Source of the DNA: Cytophagaceae bacterium
Lineage (GTDB): Bacteria > Bacteroidota > Bacteroidia > Cytophagales > Spirosomataceae
DNA: 64,000 nt
Direction: 5' to 3'
Assembly: GCA_947450365.1 (NCBI GenBank)
Contig: CANFVE010000010.1
Span: forward strand, 1 to 64,000
Shown here: one piece after another, positions 1-9,700 of the stretch
Numbering within the stretch: position 1 is the stretch's first letter
How the letters are laid out: each line of letters begins with the position of its first letter
Program-made: the position numbers and the translations under genes
Notes under the pieces: model-generated
Seen by the model: the letters and a program-made list of their open reading frames with translations, nothing else
Told to the model about the DNA's origin: nothing
Databases searched by the model: none

Positions 1-2
1 AC

Positions 3-1367
3 GTGAAGCCAATCCGTGACTTCGATATTTTCGTAGGCAAAAACATGGAGGTGAAGGTGGTTAAGATTAACCATACGAATGACAACGTTGTCGTTTCTCA
101 CAAAGTATTAATCGAAAAAGATCTTGAGGCGCAACGTCAAACGATCTTGACGAATTTAGATAAAGGTCAAGTATTAGAAGGTGTGATCAAAAACATGACT
201 AATTTCGGTGTGTTCATCGACTTAGGTGGTGTAGATGGTTTACTTCATATCACGGATATCTCGTGGGGACGGATCAACCACCCGCAAGAGGTGTTGAAAT
301 TGGATCAAAAAATCCAAGTGGTTGTTCTCGACTTCGACGAAAACAAAAAACGTATCTCTTTAGGTATGAAGCAATTGCAAGCGCATCCTTGGGAAGCGTT
401 AGCGGCTGAAACAGAAGTAGGTTCGAAAGTAAAAGGTAAAATCGTGAACGTAGCGGATTACGGTGCGTTCTTAGAAGTATTGCCAGGCGTAGAAGGCTTG
501 ATTCACGTGTCAGAAATGTCATGGTCTCAGCACTTGCGTAATCCACAAGATTTCTTGAAAGTGGGCGATGAAATGGAAGCCGTTGTGTTAACATTAGATC
601 GTGCTGAACGCAAGATGTCATTAGGTATCAAGCAATTAACGGAGGATCCTTGGACGAAGACTGATTTATTAGCGAAATACGCAATCGGTACGAAGCACAA
701 AGGAACGGTTCGTAACTTGACGAATTTCGGTTTATTCCTTGAATTAGAAGAAGGAATTGACGGATTAGTTCACGTGTCTGACTTGTCTTGGACGAAAAAA
801 ATCAAACATCCATCTGAATTCGTGAAAGTAGGCGATTCATTAGATGTGTTGGTGATCGAATTAGATGCGGACAATCGCCGGTTGGCCTTAGGTCACAAGC
901 AATTGGAAGAGAATCCTTGGGATACGTTTGAAAGCGTATTTACGGTAGGTTCGACGCATAAAGCAACTGTCATTTCGAAAAGCGATAAAATGGCTACCTT
1001 AGAATTACCTTACGGGATTGAAGGATTGGCTCCATTGAAGCAATTGACGAAAGCGGATGAATCCGTAGCGGAAGTTGGTGAGGCATTGGATTTCGTTGTA
1101 ATCGAATTCCAAAAAGAAGATCGCAAGATCATCTTATCTCACACACGTACGTTTACAGAAGCTACGGCGGAAGAAGTAGCTGCGGCTGCTGCGAAACCAG
1201 AGAAAAAGAAAGCTACAAAAGTGGCTGAAAAGCCAGCAACCGTAACTGCTGAAAAATCGACGATGGGCGATATCGGTGCTTTGTCTGCTTTGAAAGAGCA
1301 AATGGAAGGCGCTGAACGCGAGCAAGCGATCAAAAAATTAGAGAAAAAATCTAAGAAAGCAGAGTAG
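3..1367 (+). CDS. rpsA: 30S ribosomal protein S1 (5'-truncated by window edge)
   Basis: S1 binds mRNA on the small ribosomal subunit and helps initiation, which matters in Bacteroidota where Shine-Dalgarno sites are weak. The visible 454 residues hold four S1 OB-fold repeats at about 54-124, 140-210, 229-300 and 316-383, with recurring NFGVFIDL / YGAFLEV / NFGLFLEL cores and GLLHITDISW / GLIHVSEMSW blocks. A lysine- and alanine-rich tail follows. Family members have about 580-600 residues and six repeats, so the N-terminal part lies outside the window and the first visible GTG is not the true start. The last repeat (ATLELPYGIEGLAPL) is more divergent, as is usual. Identification is secure. 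Confidence 0.95.
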   Translation: MKPIRDFDIFVGKNMEVKVVKINHTNDNVVVSHKVLIEKDLEAQRQTILTNLDKGQVLEGVIKNMTNFGVFIDLGGVDGLLHITDISWGRINHPQEVLKLDQKIQVVVLDFDENKKRISLGMKQLQAHPWEALAAETEVGSKVKGKIVNVADYGAFLEVLPGVEGLIHVSEMSWSQHLRNPQDFLKVGDEMEAVVLTLDRAERKMSLGIKQLTEDPWTKTDLLAKYAIGTKHKGTVRNLTNFGLFLELEEGIDGLVHVSDLSWTKKIKHPSEFVKVGDSLDVLVIELDADNRRLALGHKQLEENPWDTFESVFTVGSTHKATVISKSDKMATLELPYGIEGLAPLKQLTKADESVAEVGEALDFVVIEFQKEDRKIILSHTRTFTEATAEEVAAAAAKPEKKKATKVAEKPATVTAEKSTMGDIGALSALKEQMEGAEREQAIKKLEKKSKKAE

Positions 1368-1384
1368 TCTTTTGACAAATACGG

Positions 1385-1420
1385 AAAAGGGGAATGCGAG
1401 AGCGTTCCCCTTTTTGTTTT
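1385..1420 (+). terminator. Rho-independent terminator of rpsA
   Basis: A hairpin pairs AAAAGGGGAA (1385-1394) with TTCCCCTTTT (1405-1414), with further pairs inside, and runs into a T-rich tract. It starts 17 nt after the rpsA stop codon. Confidence 0.85.
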
Positions 1421-1541
1421 TAAGGAGATTGTATAGCTAAGATTCCTTTGTAAAATATCAAGAAAATGATTGGCAATTCGGAGTTTTTTTGGCAAATTTA
1501 CCCATTCGAGAAAACCGATTTACAAACTTAACTATTTACCT

Positions 1542-2990
1542 ATGGCTAATGATTCACGGCGTGATTTTCTAAAAAACGCTTCGCTGGCGGCCGCCAGTTT
1601 TTACATTGTTCCGCGTCACGTGTTGGGAAAAGGATTTACTGCTCCATCTGATAAATTAAATATCATGGGGATAGGTGCAGGGGGAAAAGGGTACGGGGAT
1701 ATTATGAGTTCGTTTAATAAAGGGGCTGAAAATATTGTGGCGTTGGTGGATGTGGATGACCGTCAGGCGGTTCGTGCACGTAAGGAGTTGCCTAAGGCAA
1801 ATTATTACCGTGATTTCCGGGTGGCATTAGAAAAAGAAGGCAGCAATGTGGATGCCGTAATTGTATCTACCCCGGATCACACGCATACGACGATCGCGAT
1901 GGCGGCCATGAATCGAGGTAAGCATGTATACGTGCAAAAGCCATTGACGCATGACATTTATGAGGCGCGTATGATGGCGGAAAAAGCGCGGGATATGAAG
2001 GTGGTAACTCAGATGGGTAACCAGGGATCATCCGGGGATGGTGTTCGTCAAATGATGGAGTGGTTTGATGCGGGGGTGATTGGAAAAGTGCATTCGGTTC
2101 AAGTATGGACGAATCGTCCAGTTTGGCCACAAGGTATCGCTTATCCTACGGCGGGTTCTCCGGCACCGGCTGAATTGGATTGGGATTTATGGCTAGGACC
2201 TGCGAAATATAGAGAATATAATCCGGCCTTGCTTCCGTTCAAATGGAGAGGTTGGTGGGATTATGGCACTGGCGCCTTGGGCGACATGGGATGTCACTTA
2301 TTGGATCCTCCGTTTAAAGTATTGGGTATTCGCGATGCCTTAACGGTAGAATGTTCGGTGGGATCAGTTTTCTTGCAAGATTGGGTTCCAGAATGGATTC
2401 CAGAAGGATGTCCGCCATCGTCGATGACGACGTTGAAATATGCGGCGTCGGATCGGAATAAATCAGCGGTTACCTTAACGTGGTATGATGGAGGTCTTCG
2501 TGCACCACATCCAGAAGGAATTCCAGCGACGGAAGTAATCGGTGATCCTGATGGAACGAATGGAGTTATTTTGATTGGTACAAAAGGAATTATGACCTGC
2601 GGAACGTATGGTATGTATCCTAAAGTATTCAAAAATGGCAAACAAGTTCCGGAGGCAGAATTACCTAATAAAGTAACCTATGCGCGGGTAAAGGATGGTC
2701 CAGCGGGCCACCAAACCCAATGGGTTGAGGCGTGTAAGGCAGGATTCGGTAAAATGGAAGTGAGTTCAGGTTTCGATTATGCGGGACCGTTTACGGAATC
2801 TGTATTGATGGGTAATTTGGCGATTCGTTCGTATATGTTGCGTGAAGGCGAAGGCCGGACGGCGAAGTATATTGGACGCCAGCAATTAAACTGGGATGCG
2901 GCAAACATGCGCGTAACTAATTTTGACCTTGCTAATCAGTTCGTAAAACGCGAATACCGTGCGGGTTGGAAGTTAGACGAGAAAAAGTAA
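1542..2990 (+). CDS. Exported Gfo/Idh/MocA family oxidoreductase
   Basis: This is an NAD(P)-dependent sugar-type dehydrogenase of the Gfo/Idh/MocA family, exported to the periplasm. The ATG at 1542 gives MANDSRRDFLKNASLAAAS, a twin-arginine signal with a hydrophobic stretch, so the longer upstream reading was rejected. The Rossmann loop is GIGAGGKG near residue 45. STPDHTHT and a QKPLTHD segment (variant of the EKP motif with the catalytic-site lysine) follow, and the C-terminal half is the Gfo/Idh substrate domain. About 482 residues fits the exported Bacteroidota subgroup, which includes GH109-like enzymes. The substrate is unknown. It is monocistronic, between two terminators. Confidence 0.85.
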   Translation: MANDSRRDFLKNASLAAASFYIVPRHVLGKGFTAPSDKLNIMGIGAGGKGYGDIMSSFNKGAENIVALVDVDDRQAVRARKELPKANYYRDFRVALEKEGSNVDAVIVSTPDHTHTTIAMAAMNRGKHVYVQKPLTHDIYEARMMAEKARDMKVVTQMGNQGSSGDGVRQMMEWFDAGVIGKVHSVQVWTNRPVWPQGIAYPTAGSPAPAELDWDLWLGPAKYREYNPALLPFKWRGWWDYGTGALGDMGCHLLDPPFKVLGIRDALTVECSVGSVFLQDWVPEWIPEGCPPSSMTTLKYAASDRNKSAVTLTWYDGGLRAPHPEGIPATEVIGDPDGTNGVILIGTKGIMTCGTYGMYPKVFKNGKQVPEAELPNKVTYARVKDGPAGHQTQWVEACKAGFGKMEVSSGFDYAGPFTESVLMGNLAIRSYMLREGEGRTAKYIGRQQLNWDAANMRVTNFDLANQFVKREYRAGWKLDEKK

Positions 2991-3011
2991 CCTTTAACTA
3001 AGTTATGATAT

Positions 3012-3048
3012 AAAAAGACGGGGCGAATGTCTCGTCTTTTTTATTTTT
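3012..3048 (+). terminator. Terminator after the Gfo/Idh gene
   Basis: AAAAAGACG (3012-3020) pairs with CGTCTTTTT (3033-3041) across a 12-nt loop and is followed by a T-rich run. The T-run doubles as part of the -7 element of the next gene. Confidence 0.8.
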
Positions 3049-3049
3049 G
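3042..3049 (+). promoter_or_regulatory. -7 promoter element TATTTTTG for the cupin gene
   Basis: TATTTTTG matches the Bacteroidota -7 consensus TAnnTTTG and lies 16 nt upstream of the ATG at 3066. No good -33 TTTG is seen. It supports 3066 rather than the in-frame codon at 3027 as the start. Confidence 0.5.
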
Positions 3050-3065
3050 TAAAAATATTCAATTT

Positions 3066-3581
3066 ATGCGCGCTAACTTTCCGGCTTCCTCTCCTGCTGA
3101 ATTCGTTTTTTCTGAGGTGGAGGCTTATATTCAGTCTCAAGGGTACACGATTATCGACAAAGATCATACCCGGCCTTGGGGAGGATTTTTTGTTATCCAA
3201 GAAGATCAGGCTGCGGCTTTTGCCATTCAGTTTTTCCCTCATTTAAGTCTTGATTCGATTCAAATAACGAATAAATTAAGTCCTAAATTTTTGGTGGTAG
3301 CTCCTGAAAAACGACTTTCCTGGCAATATCATTTTCGGCGTGCGGAAATCTGGACAGTTGTCGCAGGACCCGTTGGCGTGGCCATTTCAGACTCGGACGA
3401 ACAAGGCGAAGTGGGAACCTATCAGCCAGATGATTTTATCAAATTAGCCCAAGGCGAAAGACATCGCCTTATCGGCTTAGATGCCTGGGGGGTTGTTGCC
3501 GAGATTTGGCAACATACAGATGCAAACAATCCTTCCGACGAATCTGACATCGTCAGACTCCAAGATGACTTCGGCCGTTAA
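3066..3581 (+). CDS. Cupin-domain mannose-6-phosphate isomerase-like protein (PMI type II family)
   Basis: A 171-residue single cupin related to the C-terminal half of type II phosphomannose isomerases. The metal-site block reads SWQYHFRRAEIW followed by TVVAG, keeping the Q-x-H-x-x-R-x-E pattern, and a second block QGERHRL supplies the other histidine. An N-terminal PWGGF segment also fits the family. The usual two-domain enzyme also carries a nucleotidyltransferase domain, absent here. Close relatives in Bacteroidota are often labelled phosphoheptose isomerase, so the exact sugar phosphate is uncertain. The ATG at 3066 was chosen because the -7 box lies between it and the alternative upstream start. 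Confidence 0.75.
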   Translation: MRANFPASSPAEFVFSEVEAYIQSQGYTIIDKDHTRPWGGFFVIQEDQAAAFAIQFFPHLSLDSIQITNKLSPKFLVVAPEKRLSWQYHFRRAEIWTVVAGPVGVAISDSDEQGEVGTYQPDDFIKLAQGERHRLIGLDAWGVVAEIWQHTDANNPSDESDIVRLQDDFGR

Positions 3582-3619
3582 TAAATGTAATCTGCCGTTC
3601 ATCTAAAAATAATACAAGA

Positions 3620-3654
3620 AAACTTTGTAGTCTCCGAAAGTTTCCATAGTTTTG
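3620..3654 (+). promoter_or_regulatory. Promoter with candidate TetR operator for the efflux operon
   Basis: TTTG (3624-3627), 19 nt, then TAGTTTTG (3647-3654) is a complete Bacteroidota -33/-7 promoter. An inverted repeat AAACTTT (3620-3626) / AAAGTTT (3637-3643) with a 10-nt spacer covers the -33 box and half of the spacer, where a TetR-type repressor would block polymerase. The regulator's ATG follows at 3683. Confidence 0.6.
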
Positions 3655-3682
3655 CTTCCCGATTAACAAAGGGTAAAAGCAA

Positions 3683-4288
3683 ATGAAATCGCGTATTCTA
3701 GAAAAAGGAACTGAATTATTCTTCCGATATGGTGTTAAGACCGTGACGATGGATGCGATTGCGACGGATTTGGGCATTTCTAAAAAAACGATATATCAAC
3801 ATTTTCCAGATAAAGACACCATCGTATATGAAGTCGTAAAAACCTTCACGGAGCAAGATTTAGAGAAATGGGCTGAGCTCGATAGGCTGTATCCAAATGT
3901 CATCGAAAAGATGTTTAAGTCTTTCGAAATGGTGAAGGATATGCTTGTGCAAATGAATCCGCGTTTGTTATTTGAAATTCAAAAGTACTTTCCGACCGCG
4001 TATCAACTTTTTGTTGAGCATGGTGAAAAATGTATACATGAAAATCTAATCGCAGATTTTAAGAAAGGGGCGCAATTCGGATATTTCAGAAATGATATTG
4101 ATTTTGAATTGCTCGCGCGCTTGCGGATGGCTGAAGTTGATTTGGCTTTTAACCCCAATTTTTACCCGAACAATAAATTATCATTGTATGAAACCCAACT
4201 TACGCTGATGGACATTTTCATGCGAGGCATTTTAACCGATAAAGGCTTAACGCTTTACACATCTTATCAAAACAATTTAACCAAATGA
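3683..4288 (+). CDS. TetR/AcrR family transcriptional regulator
   Basis: A 201-residue regulator with the TetR helix-turn-helix in residues 1-50 (RILEKGTELFFRYGVKTVTM, then ATDLGISKKTIYQHFPDKD). The C-terminal ligand-binding domain is divergent, as is normal for the family. Its stop overlaps the start of the TolC-type gene by 4 nt (ATGA), so it is the first gene of a four-gene efflux operon and probably controls it. The inverted repeat in the promoter at 3620-3643 is a plausible own operator. The inducing ligand cannot be read from sequence. Confidence 0.9.
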   Translation: MKSRILEKGTELFFRYGVKTVTMDAIATDLGISKKTIYQHFPDKDTIVYEVVKTFTEQDLEKWAELDRLYPNVIEKMFKSFEMVKDMLVQMNPRLLFEIQKYFPTAYQLFVEHGEKCIHENLIADFKKGAQFGYFRNDIDFELLARLRMAEVDLAFNPNFYPNNKLSLYETQLTLMDIFMRGILTDKGLTLYTSYQNNLTK

Positions 4289-5625
4289 TCCGCTTAAGAA
4301 AATTTTACGTCGGTCTATGTTTACTCAGCTCCTTGGCTGCAACTGCACAAACTTTCAGCCTTAAACAAGCTGTTGATTATGCCATTACGCATCAGGTGCA
4401 AGTAAAAAATAGCCAACTCGATTTGCAAAACGCAAGCGCCAAAATCAATGAAATCAAAGCCATGGGTTTACCTCAGGTGAATGGTTCCGTCGCGCTGACG
4501 AATAACATCGTATTACAACGGATGTTTATTCCCGCCAAAATCTTCAATCCGGCCGCCGCAGAAGGGGAATTAATCGCCGCGAAATTCGGGGTGGAAAATT
4601 CGGGATTTGCGAATGTCACATTGAGCCAGTTGGTCTTCGATGGCACCTATTTATTAGGCTTAAAGGCATCTTCGGTGTACAAGGATTTAGCCGTTAAGTC
4701 GGTGACACAGTCGAAACAACAAGTAGCCGAAAACGTAACGAAAGCCTATTATGGGATTTTAGTCAACGAAAAACGTTTAGCCCTATTGAGCCTAAATGTT
4801 TCTCGATTAGATACGTTATTAAAAGAAACTCGGGCCTTAAATAAGCAAGGCTTTGTGGAGAAAATCGATGTGCAGCGTTTAGATGTACAAGCCAATAATT
4901 TGCGTACCGAATTAGAAAACGTGGTTCGATTACAGGAATTGAGCTTTTCTTTGTTGAAATTCCAAATGTCCTACCCCATGGACGAAGCGATTCGCCTAAG
5001 TGAATCCTTAGACCAAGTGGAATTGTCCACCTTCAATCTAAACCCGAAAGGGGAATTTAGCTATGCCAATCGCATTGAATATTCGATTTTACAAACTCAG
5101 GAAAATTTGGCAGAACTGGATTATAAAAGTATCAAGGCGGGTTATTTGCCACGCTTGTTATTGAATGCTAATTACGGATACAATGCAGGGGCGAACGCAT
5201 TTGGAGATTTAATGACCAAACAATGGTTCGATAACTCGGCGATCACGGTATCCTTACAAATTCCGATTTTTGATGGGTATTCAAAAAAATACAAGGCGAT
5301 TCAATCGCAGAATAATCTTCAGAAGGTTCGCCAGTCTTATGATTTGTTAAAGTCATCCATCGACATGCAACGGTCTCAAGCGAGTATCACCCTGAAAAAT
5401 GCCTTGGAATCCATGAAAGAGCAAAAAGCAAACTTGGATTTAGCCAACGAGATTTCATGCGTTACCCGAGTGAAATACCAAAATGGCGTGGGCTCTAACC
5501 TAGAGGTATTAAATGCCGAATCATCCATTAAAGAATCTCAGGCGAATTATTTTACCGCATTGTATAATGCGCTTGTCGCCAAAGTAGAAGTTGAAAAAGC
5601 AAACGGAACATTATACATAGACTAA
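4285..5625 (+). CDS. TolC-family outer-membrane efflux protein
   Basis: The outer-membrane channel of a tripartite pump, 446 residues. An N-terminal signal peptide ends near SLAATAQ. The mature part has the alternating amphipathic helices of TolC-type proteins, with two related halves (AVDYAITHQVQVKNSQLDLQ near the start, LANEISCVTRVKYQNGVGSN near the end). It overlaps the TetR gene by 4 nt and is 6 nt from the adaptor gene, so co-expression is near certain. One cysteine (ISCVTR) in the mature part is unremarkable. Confidence 0.9.
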   Translation: MIRLRKFYVGLCLLSSLAATAQTFSLKQAVDYAITHQVQVKNSQLDLQNASAKINEIKAMGLPQVNGSVALTNNIVLQRMFIPAKIFNPAAAEGELIAAKFGVENSGFANVTLSQLVFDGTYLLGLKASSVYKDLAVKSVTQSKQQVAENVTKAYYGILVNEKRLALLSLNVSRLDTLLKETRALNKQGFVEKIDVQRLDVQANNLRTELENVVRLQELSFSLLKFQMSYPMDEAIRLSESLDQVELSTFNLNPKGEFSYANRIEYSILQTQENLAELDYKSIKAGYLPRLLLNANYGYNAGANAFGDLMTKQWFDNSAITVSLQIPIFDGYSKKYKAIQSQNNLQKVRQSYDLLKSSIDMQRSQASITLKNALESMKEQKANLDLANEISCVTRVKYQNGVGSNLEVLNAESSIKESQANYFTALYNALVAKVEVEKANGTLYID

Positions 5626-5631
5626 GTAATC

Positions 5632-6741
5632 ATGAAAAAAGTAAGCATCCTCCTTTTTGGAATTTTGGTATTCGCAGCATGCGGATCGAAAGATAAAAAA
5701 CAAGAATTAGCCGATTTAAAAAGTCAGGAAAAAGATTTACAGGTGAAAATTGCCGCCTTGGAAAAAACCATAGGTAAACCTTCGGATCAGGCTGTTGCGA
5801 AGGTCATCACGGTGACCGCCAGCCCGATCGCAGCGCAAACCTTTAACCATTTTGTGGAAGCGCAAGGAAGCGTGATTGCAGAAAATACCGTTTTAGTTAG
5901 TCCACAAACAGGGGGCGTGATTTTAACCTTGCCCGTGGTAGCGGGTCAATCGGTTTCAAAGGGTCAATTAATTGCGACCTTGGATAATAACATCTTGCAG
6001 GAGTCATTGGAAGAGGTGCGCCAACAATTATCGCTTGCCAAAACCATCTTCACGAAACAAAAGGCGCTTTGGGACCAACAAATCGGAACGGAAGTTCAGT
6101 ATTTGAGCGCAAAGTCGAACATGGAGTCTTTGGAAAAACGAATTGTTACCCTAAAAGCGCAATTGGGACTTTCTCGCGTAACGGCTCCGATTGCCGGAAC
6201 GATCGAATTAGTTCGTCAAAAAGCGGGTGAAATGGGTGCTCCTGGCGTGCCGATTGTGCAAATTGTTAATTTGGGCAATTTGAAAATCTCTGCAAAAATC
6301 GCCGATTCTTATGTGGGTACGGTGAAGCAAGGTGACGAAATCAACATCAAATTCCCCGATTTAAACAAGGAATTTAAGGCACGGATTTCATTGGTGTCTA
6401 AAATTGTAAATCCATTGACCCGCACGTTTGAGATCGAGGCTCGTATCCCAAATGTTGGAGGCGATTTAAAGCCGAATTTATTGGCCGTGATTAATATCAA
6501 TGATACGTCGAAGAAAAACGCGATCGTCATCAGTGAAAACATCATCCAAAAAACCGAAAAAGGAAATTTAGTGTATGTGGCTGTGGAAGAAAATGGCAAG
6601 CAAGTGGCACGCGCCCGGACGGTAACGGTGGGCTTGACGTATAATGGCCAAGCGGAGATTACATCGGGTTTAAAAGCAGGTGAAGCGGTTATTACACAAG
6701 GATTTCAAGAGTTAGTTGATGGCACAGCCATCTCATTCTAA
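5632..6741 (+). CDS. RND efflux periplasmic adaptor lipoprotein (MFP/HlyD family)
   Basis: This subunit bridges the inner-membrane RND pump and the TolC-like channel. The N-terminus has a lipobox (FAAC at about residue 17) followed by a charged coiled-coil segment (KKQELADLKSQEKDLQVKIA). The split lipoyl domain begins VVAGQSVSKGQLIATLDNN and closes with VTAPIAGTIELVRQKAGEMG. Beta-barrel and membrane-proximal domains follow (TVGLTYNGQAEITSGLKAGE). At 369 residues it is a normal length. It sits 6 nt after the TolC gene and 7 nt before the RND gene. Confidence 0.92.
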   Translation: MKKVSILLFGILVFAACGSKDKKQELADLKSQEKDLQVKIAALEKTIGKPSDQAVAKVITVTASPIAAQTFNHFVEAQGSVIAENTVLVSPQTGGVILTLPVVAGQSVSKGQLIATLDNNILQESLEEVRQQLSLAKTIFTKQKALWDQQIGTEVQYLSAKSNMESLEKRIVTLKAQLGLSRVTAPIAGTIELVRQKAGEMGAPGVPIVQIVNLGNLKISAKIADSYVGTVKQGDEINIKFPDLNKEFKARISLVSKIVNPLTRTFEIEARIPNVGGDLKPNLLAVININDTSKKNAIVISENIIQKTEKGNLVYVAVEENGKQVARARTVTVGLTYNGQAEITSGLKAGEAVITQGFQELVDGTAISF

Positions 6742-6748
6742 GTAGCAC

Positions 6749-9700
6749 ATGGAAAAAAATATCAAAAATGAGCAATTGCCAGAAGGCAAGGGCATCATCT
6801 ATAACATGGTGGGCTGGTTAGCCCAAAACCGTACAACCGTTTACATCTTTACCTTCATCATTTTTGTGGCGGGGATTGGGATTTATTCAAGTCTTCCCAA
6901 GGAGCAGTTTCCGGACATCGTCGTACCGCAAATGGTCATTCAAACGGTTTATGCTGGAACGACTCCTTCGGATATCGAGAACACGATCAATAAACCGATC
7001 GAAAAGCAAATTAAATCCATTACCGGGGTGAAACGGGTGAAATCGAATGCGCTGCAGGATATTTCAGTCATCATCGTCGAGTTTAACACGGATGTCACGG
7101 TGCCCATCGCGAAGCAGCGTACCCAGGATGCGGTGGATAAGGCAATTGCGGATTTACCAAAAGACCTGACTCGCGAACCTTCCGTGGCGGAGGTGAATTT
7201 CTCGGAGTTCCCGATTATGAATATCAATATTGCCGGGGATTATCCGCTGGATAAGTTAAAAAAATACGCGGAAGACCTTCAAGATGAAATCGAGGGGATG
7301 CCGGAAATCAACCGGGTTGATATCATCGGCGCATTAAAGCGGGAGATTCAGATTAATTTGGATTTGTATAAAATGCAAAGCTATGGCTTGACGTTTTACG
7401 ATATTCAGTCGGCGGTACAAGGCGAAAATGTGAATATTTCGGGGGGTGATTTGGCTGTGGATGGGGTGCGTCGTTCCTTGCGAGTGACGGGTGAATTTAA
7501 GGCGATTGACCAATTGGCGAATTTAATGGTAGGTTCTTCTACGGGAGCACGTGTTCGCCTGAAGGATGTGGCTGAGGTGAAAGATAGCTATGAGGAGAAG
7601 CAGGATTTCGCGCGATTAAACAACAAATCCGTGATTACGTTGAATGTGATCAAGCGAAGTGGGGCGAATTTGATTGAGGCGGCGGATCGGATAGAGGAGC
7701 GGATTAAGGAATTTAAGGAAAATCGGTTCCCAGCGGGCTTGACGGTCACGACGACGGCAGATCAATCGGAGCGTACACGGGGTGATTTGGCGGATTTGAT
7801 TAACACGGTGGTCTTGGGATTTATTTTCGTGGTGATTGTCTTGATGTTCTTCATGGGAGTTCGGGATGCGGTATTTGTGGGATTATCGGTGCCTTTATCG
7901 GCGTTGTTGACCTTCTTATTTATGCCTTCGCTGGATTTTACGTTGAATACGATTGTCTTGTTTGGTTTCTTATTGGGCCTTGGAATTGTGGTGGATGATG
8001 CGATTGTGGTCATTGAAAATGCGCACCGCTTGTTTAATAATTTCAAGAAATTGACGATTGTGGAGTCCGTAAAATTGGCCGCCTCGGAGGTTTTTGCGCC
8101 GGTTTTATCGGGAACCTTGACGACGATTTCGCCCTTTTTGCCTTTGCTATTTTGGCCGGGAATTGTGGGGGAGTTTATGAAATACTTGCCGATTACCTTG
8201 ATCATCACGCTTTTTGCCTCGCTTTTTGTGGCTTATGTGATGAATCCGGTGTTTGCGATTACGTTTATGAAGCGTCATGATGAGGAGGTAAATGATGTGA
8301 AGAATCCGAAATTATCGGACATTCGTCGGACTTTGGTGATTTTGTTGAGCCTGACCGTTTTTGGGTATTTAGCCGGATTTGGTTTGGGTCATTTTGGCTT
8401 TGGTAATTTCTTTTTGTTGTGCATCATTTTATATGTATTTAATCATTTTGTGATTACGCCTAAATGGATTGTGCCGTTCCAGGAGAAGACCTTACCTAAT
8501 TTTAAAACGAATTATCGGAAGGTGATATCGTGGGTGTTGACAGGCCGTCGGCCTATTTACACGACACTTTCGGCCTTTCTTTTATTGATTGTGACCATTG
8601 TTCTGATGGGCATCGTGAAGCCAAAAGTTGTTTTCTTCCCTTCAGGTGATCCGGATTACATTTATATCTATGCGAAAAATCCGATTGGGACTGACGCTGT
8701 GGTAACGGATTCAGTGACGAAGGTGATTGAAAAGCGGGTGTTTTCGTTCCTTCAAAAAGAAGGCTATATGAAAATCGTCAATTCGGTGATTTCAAATGTG
8801 GGTAAGAATGCGGGGGATCCGATGCAGCCGGATCGTGGCGCGACGCCGCATAAAAGTAAAGTGACGGTGGCATTTGAGAAATTGCAATTGCGGGATGGGA
8901 TAAAGACGGGTGAAATTTTGAGTAAGATTCAAAATGATTTTGCGAAAAACCCGTTGGCCGGAGTAGAATTAGCCATTGAGCGAGAGAATAATGGACCGCC
9001 GACGGGCAAGCCTATTTCCATTGAAATTTCTGGGGATAATTTTGTGGTCTTGCAGGATTTAGAGAAAAAGGTGCGTGCCGCGATTGTGAAATCGGGCATT
9101 CAAGGAATTCAAGAGTTGAAGTCAGATTTGGTGACGAATAAACCTGAAATCATTATTGACGTGAATCGGGAAAAAGCGTCTCGTGAGGGTATTTCTTCGG
9201 CACAAGTGGCGATGGCTGTTCGGACGGGATTATTTGGCGCGGAGATTTCGAAATTTCGGGATGAGAAGGACGAATATCCAATCCAATTGCGCTTAAAAGG
9301 CAATTCTCGGAATCAAGTGGAGAAGTTATTGCAAATGAATATTACCTATCGGGATATGAATATGGGTGGTGCGCTGCGCCAGGTACCCTTGAATTCGATT
9401 GCGGATATTCATTATGCGACTTCGTTTAGTCAAATCAATCGGAAGAATCAGGAGCGCGTGGTAACGCTGGGATCGGATGTGATTCAGGGCTATAATGCTA
9501 ATGAGATTGTAGGAGAATTAACGACGCTTTTTGAAAATCTTGATGTGCCTCAGGGCTATGAGATTCGGATGGGTGGAGAGCAGGAGGATCAAAAAGAATC
9601 AGGGGCATTTTTAGCTGTGGCGTTCTTGGCGGCCTTGGTGTTGATTTATTTGATTTTGGCGACGCAGTTTAATTCAGCGGTGAAGCCATTGATTATTTTT

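Noticed and set aside
7762-8208. 148-residue open frame on the minus strand inside the RND gene
   Set aside because: It lies fully within a clear RND transporter frame, has low-complexity Lys/Thr/Asn composition and no recognisable motif.
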